From the NCBI GenBank assembly GCA_003251995.1, contig QKDT01000264.1, positions 1-6,520 of the forward strand: 6,520 nt of DNA, given 5' to 3'. This DNA comes from Desulfovibrio desulfuricans (GTDB taxonomy: Bacteria; Desulfobacterota; Desulfovibrionia; Desulfovibrionales; Desulfovibrionaceae). Of the stretch, positions 1 through 5,754 are shown piece after piece; the first letter of the stretch is position 1, and each line of letters starts with the position of its first letter. Below the pieces are notes generated by a model. That model did not search any database, was not told the DNA's origin, and saw only the letters and a program-made list of their open reading frames with translations. A program made the position numbers and the translations under genes.

Positions 1-43
1 CTGACCTTGCGGGACGATCCTAGACACGGTTTCCTGGCCCTAT

Positions 44-82
44 TTCCGGCACCGTATCCCGGCACTGTCTTCCGGCACAGTT
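44..82. repeat. Imperfect 13-bp tandem repeat, three units
   Basis: Three adjacent 13-bp units start at 44, 57 and 70 with consensus TTCCGGCACNGTN. Units one and three agree at 11 of 13 positions; unit two differs from unit three at three. A much weaker fourth unit may begin at 31. The array lies about 110 bp beyond the stop codon of the last permease gene, in sequence with no supported gene (1-192). The last two units contain ACTGT (64-68) and ACAGT (77-81), which could pair, but no T-run follows, so it is not a recognisable intrinsic terminator. The function is unknown. Confidence 0.5.
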
Positions 83-192
83 TCCCAAAACGGCTCCCAC
101 ACACAGATCCCCTTGAACACGGCTCACCTCTATGCCGGGGCCAGCCTATGCCCGTGGTTATGCCTGTCTGCCCAAGCTCCACTGGCTGTTGA

Positions 193-1359
193 TCATGCTT
201 TGCGCTTGAACATCCACACGGCTACGCTCACCGCCACCATGCTGATGCAGGCAATCTTGCCCAGGCTCACCGCAGCCGCAGCAACGGTAATATCCTTGAG
301 AAAGACCCCCTGCACGATGGTTGTAAAATGCCGCATAGGGTTCAACTGGCTGGCGTATTGCAAAAATGGCGGCATGTTGATGACAGGCGTAACCGCGCCG
401 GAAATAAGAATGCACGGCACACCAACAGTAAATGCCCCCAAAAAGGCTTGCTGCTGCGTAGCCGAAAGCGACGACACCATCAGCCCCACCCCGCCGGAAG
501 CCATGGCAAAAACCAGCATGGCAACATAGAGCAGCACCAGCGAGCCGGTAAACGGCACCCCAAAGCCAAATACGGATATGAGCAAAAAGATGGTGCCGTG
601 AACCAGCCCCACCAGACAGCCGGGCACCAGTTTGGCAAGGGCGATTTCCGTAGGAGTGGCAGGAGAAACCAGCAACTGGTCAAAGGTGCCCACCTCACGC
701 TCTCGCGCCACAGAGAGGCCCGTTACCACCAGCCCAAGCATAAAGCTCAGCATGCCTATGAGGTTGGGTAAGAAGAACCACTGAAATTCCAGATTGGGAT
801 TAAACCAGCAGCGCACGCGCACATCCAGCCGGGGGGCGCTGGCGGCAGCGCCCGAGGCTGCCGGCTCTGCCAGGGCTACCTGCCCCCGTGGCGTACCTTC
901 GCCGATGCCGCGCACAATGGTTTCAATATAATACGAGGCAATCTGCGCCGCGTTGGAGCGCCTGCCATCAAGTATCACCTGCATCTGCGCGGGCATGCCC
1001 GCATCCACCCTGCGGGAAAATTCCTCGTCAAACACCATGACAAACAAGGCCTTCTGTCGCTCGATGGTCGGGCGTATAGACGACTCACCCTCCAGAAACA
1101 CCACGCTGCGGAAGGTATGCGATCCCTGGAGCCTGTGTACAATTTCGCGGCTCCACTTGCCGCTGTCCCGATTAAGCACAGCCACATCCACATTGCGCAC
1201 TTCCATGGTTGCGGCCCAGCCAAAAATCACAATCTGCATGAGCGGCGGCACAATAACGAGCATGCGCGAAACCTTGTTGCACAACAGAACCAGCAGTTCC
1301 TTGCGCACAATGGTTGCCATACGCCGCAGGTTTAGTCGGGGTATACGCATTCCAGCCAT
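193..1359 (-). CDS. ybhR: ABC-2 type exporter permease, YbhR-like
   Basis: This is an inner-membrane permease that should pair with the preceding YbhS-like permease to form the channel of a YbhFSR-type exporter. The 388-residue protein has the ABC-2 layout: one N-terminal membrane segment (about 33-50), a large extracytoplasmic domain (about 52-190), then about five membrane segments near 193-214, 243-265, 273-297, 305-325 and 359-382. Family marks include DGRRSNAAQIASYY (131-144), WFNPNLEFQWF (185-195), LSVAREREVGTFDQLLVSP (215-233) and STQQQAF-like sequence near 299-306. E. coli YbhR, recalled from memory, is about 368 residues with closely matching motifs. The start at 1359 was chosen because its ATG overlaps the upstream TGA as TGATG, with AAAGG about 11 bases before it. 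An in-frame ATG at 1320 would give an N-terminus closer to E. coli, and an extension to 1458 would run through the upstream gene. A short Ala-rich stretch (165-177) is extra. No terminator is visible after the stop. Confidence 0.9.
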   Translation of the reverse strand: MAGMRIPRLNLRRMATIVRKELLVLLCNKVSRMLVIVPPLMQIVIFGWAATMEVRNVDVAVLNRDSGKWSREIVHRLQGSHTFRSVVFLEGESSIRPTIERQKALFVMVFDEEFSRRVDAGMPAQMQVILDGRRSNAAQIASYYIETIVRGIGEGTPRGQVALAEPAASGAAASAPRLDVRVRCWFNPNLEFQWFFLPNLIGMLSFMLGLVVTGLSVAREREVGTFDQLLVSPATPTEIALAKLVPGCLVGLVHGTIFLLISVFGFGVPFTGSLVLLYVAMLVFAMASGGVGLMVSSLSATQQQAFLGAFTVGVPCILISGAVTPVINMPPFLQYASQLNPMRHFTTIVQGVFLKDITVAAAAVSLGKIACISMVAVSVAVWMFKRKA

Positions 1360-2486
1360 CACGCATCCAGCCTTTTGACAAGATTGCGATACACCAACCC
1401 CAGCAGCACCGATGCCAGCAGCCCCATAAACAGCAAACTGGGGCCAAACACCCCCCACACATCGCCAGTCAAAAAGATGGTGCGCAGACAGGTGTTAAAA
1501 TAGCTGGCGGGCAAAAGTCGGGTCAGGGCCTGAAGCACGGGCGGCATGCTGTTGATGTCAAACACAAAGCCCGATAAGAGCAGCGCGGGCAAAAAACCAG
1601 AGAACAATCCTGCCTCTGCCGCCACAAGCTGCCCGCGCAATGTGACAGAAATCAACAGCCCCTGCCCCAGCGCGCTCAACATGAATACGGACGACAAGAG
1701 CACAAGCACCCACAGCGAACCACGAAACGGCACAGCAAACAGCGTTACCGCTGCAACCGCGCACAGGGCCATGCTGAACATGCCCATGCAGAAATACGGA
1801 ATCAGCTTGCCCAGCAGCAACTGCATGCGGCTTACCGGCGTGGCGAACATGGCTTCCATGGTGCCACGCTCCCACTCGCGCGCAAATACCAGCGAGGTAA
1901 GCAAGGTACCGATTAGGGTCATAATGACGGTGATGGCCCCCGGCACAAGAAACTGCACGCTCTTGGCAGCGGGATTGTACCAGAAGCGTGGCAAAATATT
2001 GATGGGCAGCTCTGCCGCAACACCGCCTGGCAAGGCTGTGCGCTGCCAGGCCATGATCAAGCCCTGACTGTAGTTCTGGATATATTGCGCCGTATTGGGC
2101 TCTGATCCATCCACAAGCACCTGCACGGCCCCCGCGCTGCCTCGATCCAGTTGTTCGTCAAAATCCTGCTGGATAACAAGTATGCCCTGCACAACAGAAT
2201 CGCGCATCATGCGCCCCGCTTCAGCCATGGTGCCCACAGGCCGCGTGGCAAACCACGGGGAATGAGCAAAATCCGCCGCCAGGCTCAACGAATGCCGCCC
2301 TCCGCTCTGGTTCAAAACAGCCAGCCGCAGCACGCCCGCATCCAGCGTGATGCCGTAGCCAAAGAGCAGCAGAAAAATAAAGGGCAAGACCCCCGCCACC
2401 AGATATGATGAGGGGTCGCGCACGATCTGCTGAAATTCCTTGCCCACCAGGGCAAATAGCTGTCGTAACCAGATATTGCGTTGCAT
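1359..2486 (-). CDS. ybhS: ABC-2 type exporter permease, YbhS-like
   Basis: This is the first of two inner-membrane permeases of the YbhFSR-type exporter and is expected to form a heteromeric channel with the next gene. The 375-residue protein starts with a cytoplasmic KEFQQIVRDPSSYL segment (16-29). A membrane helix (about 28-46), an extracytoplasmic domain and about five C-terminal helices (near 176-201, 227-252, 256-282, 291-310, 344-366) follow. Conserved signs are DGSEPNTAQYIQNYSQG (126-142), RFWYNPAAKS (167-176) and FAREWERGTMEAMFATPVS (201-219). E. coli YbhS, from memory, is 377 residues and shares these motifs. The ATG at 2486 gives an N-terminus matching E. coli in length. A TTG at 2495 is the alternative, with AAGG 13 bases upstream; neither start has a strong ribosome site. 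A 74-bp gap follows the ybhF stop, unlike the overlapping junctions elsewhere in the operon. The TGA stop overlaps the next ATG by one base, suggesting translational coupling. Confidence 0.92.
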   Translation of the reverse strand: MQRNIWLRQLFALVGKEFQQIVRDPSSYLVAGVLPFIFLLLFGYGITLDAGVLRLAVLNQSGGRHSLSLAADFAHSPWFATRPVGTMAEAGRMMRDSVVQGILVIQQDFDEQLDRGSAGAVQVLVDGSEPNTAQYIQNYSQGLIMAWQRTALPGGVAAELPINILPRFWYNPAAKSVQFLVPGAITVIMTLIGTLLTSLVFAREWERGTMEAMFATPVSRMQLLLGKLIPYFCMGMFSMALCAVAAVTLFAVPFRGSLWVLVLLSSVFMLSALGQGLLISVTLRGQLVAAEAGLFSGFLPALLLSGFVFDINSMPPVLQALTRLLPASYFNTCLRTIFLTGDVWGVFGPSLLFMGLLASVLLGLVYRNLVKRLDA

Positions 2487-2560
2487 ATGCGCCAAGCTGT
2501 CGGTTGTGCCTTACGTTGCTGATGCGATGATAATTCTGAAAAAATCTTTGCGCTGGCAAA

Positions 2561-4537
2561 TTACTGCGGATGCTCCCTGTCGTATTTTTCAATGCTGGCA
2601 ATAAATGCTTCTTCCAGCGTGGGGTCTTCCACCTCTGTGCAGGAGGCCTTGAGCTCATCTGGCGTACCCATGCTGATCATGGCTCCGCGATAGATCAGCG
2701 CGATACGGTCGCAGTATTCCGCCTCCTCCATAAAGTGGGTTGTTACCAGCACCGCGGCCCCGGCTGTGGTCATGGCGGAGATATGCTTCCAGAAGTCCCG
2801 ACGGGTGCGCGCGTCCACGCCCGATGTGGGCTCATCCAGAAAAAGCACGGGCGGTTCGTGCAGGGTGGCGCACAACAGGGCCAGCCGCTGTTTTTGCCCC
2901 AGCGGTAAGGATCCGGTGCGGCTGCGCAGGAAGGGCTGCAACTCCAGAGCTTCTGCCAGTTCGGGCAAAAGCGCATTGCGCCGTTCCTTGGAAAGACCAT
3001 ACAATTCCGCAAAAATATTGATGTTTTCGCGCACAGGGATATCAGGATACAGCGAAAACTTCTGCGCCATGTAGCCCAGACGCGAGCGGGCCTCGCTGCC
3101 CGCGCTCAGCAGGTCTACCCCGTCCACGGCGCAACTGCCGGATGTGGGGCGCGAAAGCCCGCAGAGCATGCGAAACGTAGTGGATTTGCCCGCACCGTTG
3201 GGGCCGAGCAAGCCAAATATCTCGCCGGGGCGCACGTCAAACGTGATCTCGCGCGCCGCCACAAATGCGCCAAACTGCTTGGTGAGATTGCGGGCCGAGA
3301 TGGAAAAGCACGGGCTGGAGGCCGTGCAGGCAGCGGACAACGCAGCAGTGGTCTTGATTGCGCTTGATGGGATTGCGTCTGCCGAGGTCGCGTCAGAGGC
3401 AGTTACGCCGGGCGTAATCGTGGGGTCGATTGCGATAAAATTGGATGCGTCAGCCTGACTTGCGGCAGCCAGATTCGCGCCAGGCACAACTTCAATGGTT
3501 TGCGCCCCTGCCGCCGAACCCTCGTGCCCTCGGCCCATTGAGGTGGAGATGTCACCGCCATTATGGGCCACATGCAGCTTGCCATAGGGCGATGGGTGCT
3601 GGTTTATGCCACCCACGGCGCTCATGTAGGCATCTTCTAACCGGGGGGGCACAGCCTCGCCGCCGCGGCTTAGCACCTCGCGCCGCAGATCTTCGGGGGC
3701 GTTGGCAGCCAGCACCAGACGGATTCGGCTACCCTGAATAAGGGCATCTTCAATACCGGGCCGCATAGTCCAGAGGGCCAGTTCCTTCTTATGACTGCCA
3801 GCGGCGGCCCGCAGCAAAAAAACCCGACCTTCAGCCCTGGCTGTAAGCTCCTGCGGCGGGCCTTCAAACAGCACCCGCCCGCTGTCCAGCATAATCACGC
3901 CTGGGCAGCGTTCGGCCTCATCCAGATAGGCGGTAGACCACACAACCGTCATGCCGTCCTGGCTCAGATCCTGCACCATACGCCAGAGTTCACGGCGAGA
4001 TTGCGGGTCAACGCCCACGCCAGGCTCGTCGAGCAGCAGCAGACGCGGCGACCCCAGCAAGGCGCAGGCGATGCCAAGTTTCTGCTTCATGCCGCCCGAC
4101 AATCTGCCCGCCAGGCGGTCAGTAAATGGGGCAAGACTGGTGAACCCCAGCAGTTTTTTAAAAACGCGGTCGCGCGCAGCCCCCTCAAGCCCGCGCAGGC
4201 TGGCGTGCAAACGCATGTTAGCCATGACGGAGATATCTTCGTACAGACCAAAACGCTGGGGCATATACCCAATGCTGTTGGGCTGGCTGCGCATCAAGTC
4301 TGTGGGGCTTTGACCAAACAGGCTTGCGCGCCCCTCGCTTGGGGGCATGAGGCCAGCCATAATGCGCATGAGCGTGGTTTTGCCCGCGGCGTCAGGCCCC
4401 ACCAGTCCGGTGATTCGCCCGGCGGGGATGACCGCGTTAACACCGTCCAGAGCGGTTACGGCCTCGCGCCCTTTGCCAAAGCGCATGACCAGCCCTTCCA
4501 GGCATACGGCCTCAGCATCGGCAGCGCAGTGGCTCAT
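2561..4537 (-). CDS. ybhF: Dual-domain ABC transporter ATPase, YbhF-like
   Basis: This cytoplasmic ATPase carries both nucleotide-binding domains of the exporter in one 658-residue chain. NBD1 (about 10-240) has Walker A GPDAAGKT (47-54), Q-loop Gln94, signature LSGGM (146-150) and Walker B LLLLDEP (166-172). Where the switch histidine is expected, STAYLDEAE has Ala203. NBD2 (about 411-632) has Walker A GPNGAGKST (445-453), Q-loop Gln492, a degenerate signature LPLGQ (544-548), Walker B LFLDEP (565-570) and switch His601. One composite site, NBD2 Walker A with NBD1 signature, therefore looks canonical and the other looks impaired. E. coli YbhF, from memory, has the same asymmetry (STS and LPLG), so this is probably a family trait. 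The chain is about 80 residues longer than the E. coli protein (578), mostly from an Ala/Ser/Thr-rich linker between the domains (about 320-408). The ATG at 4537 overlaps the ybhG stop as ATGA, which supports this start and implies coupled translation. Confidence 0.95.
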   Translation of the reverse strand: MSHCAADAEAVCLEGLVMRFGKGREAVTALDGVNAVIPAGRITGLVGPDAAGKTTLMRIMAGLMPPSEGRASLFGQSPTDLMRSQPNSIGYMPQRFGLYEDISVMANMRLHASLRGLEGAARDRVFKKLLGFTSLAPFTDRLAGRLSGGMKQKLGIACALLGSPRLLLLDEPGVGVDPQSRRELWRMVQDLSQDGMTVVWSTAYLDEAERCPGVIMLDSGRVLFEGPPQELTARAEGRVFLLRAAAGSHKKELALWTMRPGIEDALIQGSRIRLVLAANAPEDLRREVLSRGGEAVPPRLEDAYMSAVGGINQHPSPYGKLHVAHNGGDISTSMGRGHEGSAAGAQTIEVVPGANLAAASQADASNFIAIDPTITPGVTASDATSADAIPSSAIKTTAALSAACTASSPCFSISARNLTKQFGAFVAAREITFDVRPGEIFGLLGPNGAGKSTTFRMLCGLSRPTSGSCAVDGVDLLSAGSEARSRLGYMAQKFSLYPDIPVRENINIFAELYGLSKERRNALLPELAEALELQPFLRSRTGSLPLGQKQRLALLCATLHEPPVLFLDEPTSGVDARTRRDFWKHISAMTTAGAAVLVTTHFMEEAEYCDRIALIYRGAMISMGTPDELKASCTEVEDPTLEEAFIASIEKYDREHPQ

Positions 4538-5529
4538 GGCGCGGGCGCATCCTGCAAAACAATGGTTACAGGCATGCCCTGCCGCATGACGTTATCCGGG
4601 TCTTGCGCCTGCACCCGCAGCCGATAGACCAGGGCCGTGCGCACCTCACGAGTTTCAACGGTTTTAGGGGTAAACTCCGCCGTGGGCGAGATAAAACCCA
4701 CAGTGCCGGAAAAGCTTTTTCCCGGTGCGGCATCCACCATAATTTTAACGGGCATGCCGGGTTTGATGCGCCCCAGATTTGGCTCGTCCACATAGGCCCG
4801 CAGCCACAAGGGGTCTGTAAGGGTGAGGGTGTAAACAGTCTGCCCGGCCTGCACTATGGCCCCGGCCTCACGCGCACGGGTAAGCACAATGCCCTTTTGC
4901 GGCGCAGCAAGCACGGCATCGCGCAACTGAATTTCTGCATGGTTGAGGGCTGCGACGGCAGATGCCACTGCGGCCTTTTGCGCCAGCACTTCCTCCTCTC
5001 TGTAGCCAGAGAGCAGCATATCCAGTTGATCCTGATTGGAACGCAGTTTGGCATTGGCCTCGCGGGACTGGGCGCGGGCGTTGTCCAGATCTTTTTGCGA
5101 AATGGCGTTTGAAACACGCATGGCAGCCACGCGCTTCAGGTTGATCTGCGCGTTTTCAGCCAGTGCGGCAGATCCACTTACGGCAGCGCGGGCCTGGGCT
5201 ATCTCTTCCACGCGATAGCCGCGCTCAAGACGCGCGAGGGAGGCCTGTTGCTTTTCAAGCTCGGCAGCAGCCTGATCGCGCTGCTGGGTCAGCAGATCAT
5301 CGTCAATCAGGGCCATGGGCTGACCGGGAGCAACGGCATCGCCCTCATCAACCAACACTTTTGCAATGCGCCCGTTAACGCGAAAACTCAGGTCAACCTG
5401 ACGGATATCCACATTGCCGTACAGCACGAGCTGCTCGCCATCATGGTGAAACCACCGCCACAGCAGAACTATAGCCAGCAGCGCAGCCAATGCCGCGCCA
5501 ACACCAATAACCTTACGGGGAACAGCCAT
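4534..5529 (-). CDS. ybhG: HlyD-family periplasmic adaptor, YbhG-like
   Basis: This membrane-fusion (adaptor) protein is anchored in the inner membrane and spans the periplasm to connect the YbhFSR exporter with an outer-membrane channel. The 331-residue protein has an N-terminal anchor (about 6-26) and a first lipoyl-like half (about 36-76, with YGNVDIRQVDLSFRVNGR at 37-54). An alpha-helical hairpin (about 78-205), a second lipoyl half (206-240) and a beta-barrel region with FISPTAEFTPKTVETREVRT (279-298) follow. The hairpin holds two related motifs, GYRVEEI (104-110) and GYREEEV (175-181), one per helical arm. E. coli YbhG, from memory, is 332 residues with near-identical key motifs. The start at 5529 was chosen because AGGGAGGAA lies directly upstream and the anchor begins at once; extending to 5691 would add 54 non-homologous residues across the predicted promoter. 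It is the first gene of the operon. The lack of a lipobox fits an uncleaved anchor rather than a lipoprotein. No outer-membrane partner is present here. Confidence 0.94.
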   Translation of the reverse strand: MAVPRKVIGVGAALAALLAIVLLWRWFHHDGEQLVLYGNVDIRQVDLSFRVNGRIAKVLVDEGDAVAPGQPMALIDDDLLTQQRDQAAAELEKQQASLARLERGYRVEEIAQARAAVSGSAALAENAQINLKRVAAMRVSNAISQKDLDNARAQSREANAKLRSNQDQLDMLLSGYREEEVLAQKAAVASAVAALNHAEIQLRDAVLAAPQKGIVLTRAREAGAIVQAGQTVYTLTLTDPLWLRAYVDEPNLGRIKPGMPVKIMVDAAPGKSFSGTVGFISPTAEFTPKTVETREVRTALVYRLRVQAQDPDNVMRQGMPVTIVLQDAPAP

Positions 5530-5530
5530 A

Positions 5531-5539
5531 TTCCTCCCT
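5531..5539 (-). promoter_or_regulatory. Ribosome binding site of ybhG
   Basis: On the minus strand AGGGAGGAA stands directly before T-ATG. It is the strongest Shine-Dalgarno in the window and fixes the ybhG start at 5529. The spacing from GGAGG to the ATG is short (three bases), which may lower efficiency somewhat. Confidence 0.8.
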
Positions 5540-5584
5540 GCGTGCAATCGCTGCAAGCGGTTGCTGCACCAGACAGTTTTCTGC

Positions 5585-5600
5585 CGGGGCATGCGCCCCG
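5585..5600 (-). other. GC-rich perfect hairpin in the predicted ybhG leader
   Basis: CGGGGC (5585-5590) and GCCCCG (5595-5600) are perfect inverted repeats around ATGC. In transcripts from the predicted promoter at 5610-5638 this 6-bp stem would lie at the very 5' end of a leader of about 73 bases, and it could stabilise the message or act as a binding site. No T-run follows on either strand, so it is not a typical intrinsic terminator. Confidence 0.5.
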
Positions 5601-5609
5601 TTGCCCATA

Positions 5610-5638
5610 AGAATAGCCAGTGGCGCTGGCCTTGTCCA
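5610..5638 (-). promoter_or_regulatory. Predicted sigma70-type promoter of the ybhGFSR operon
   Basis: Reading the minus strand, TGGACA (5638-5633, 5 of 6 to the -35 consensus) is followed after exactly 17 bases by TATTCT (5615-5610, 4 of 6 to the -10 consensus). Transcription would start near 5603 and leave a leader of about 73 bases before the ybhG ATG. The location, orientation and spacing fit the operon promoter, but this is inference from sequence only. Confidence 0.5.
5616..5630. promoter_or_regulatory. Operator-like dyad in the promoter spacer
   Basis: GCCAG (5616-5620) and CTGGC (5626-5630) form a perfect inverted repeat around TGGCG. It fills nearly the whole 17-bp spacer between the predicted -35 and -10 boxes of the ybhG promoter. 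A dimeric repressor bound here would block polymerase directly. The arms are only 5 bp, so chance is possible. In E. coli the cluster is controlled by the TetR-family protein CecR; no regulator gene is visible here. Confidence 0.35.
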
Positions 5639-5736
5639 TGCTGTACAACACACGAAACACAACAGTTGATTTCATCAGAGTTGTGGGGCAAGCAAAAAGC
5701 GTGGGAGCAGCAATACAGCGCATACCGCTATTAATT

Positions 5737-5754
5737 GGAGCGTGGATGTCATGA
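5737..5754 (+). promoter_or_regulatory. Start region of the DUF1254 gene with a two-codon ORF
   Basis: GGAG (5737-5740) lies 10 bases before the ATG at 5751 and only 5 bases before another ATG at 5746. The latter opens a two-codon frame, ATG TCA TGA (5746-5754), whose stop overlaps the gene's start as ATGA. The SD spacing suits the tiny frame better than the gene. This could couple or dampen translation, or it could be chance. Confidence 0.35.

Noticed and set aside
1..192. Plus-strand open frames and a possible intrinsic terminator in the left flank
   Set aside because: The frames show no ribosome site or recognisable protein, and the short inverted repeats are not followed by a T-run on the minus strand.
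1360..1458. N-terminal extension of ybhR to 1458
   Set aside because: It would overlap the end of ybhS by about 100 bases with a non-family sequence, while the ATG at 1359 has the TGATG coupling arrangement.
2500..2560. Possible internal promoter upstream of ybhS (TTGCCA followed by an AT-rich patch)
   Set aside because: No -10 box at proper spacing matches better than weakly, so I could not support it as a feature.
3791..4627. A 278-codon plus-strand open frame opposite ybhF and the end of ybhG
   Set aside because: It lies antisense to strongly conserved ABC ATPase motifs, its product has no recognisable domain, and long antisense frames are common in GC-rich genes.
5530..5691. N-terminal extension of ybhG to an upstream start at 5691 or 5592
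   Set aside because: The added residues do not look like a signal or adaptor sequence, they cross the predicted promoter and hairpin, and the strong SD supports 5529.
5621..5740. Plus-strand promoter for the DUF1254 gene, sigma70 (TATTAA at 5729) or sigma54 (TGGCGC at 5621)
   Set aside because: TATTAA has no acceptable -35 at 16-18 bp, and the sigma54-like match lacks the GC element at the required spacing.
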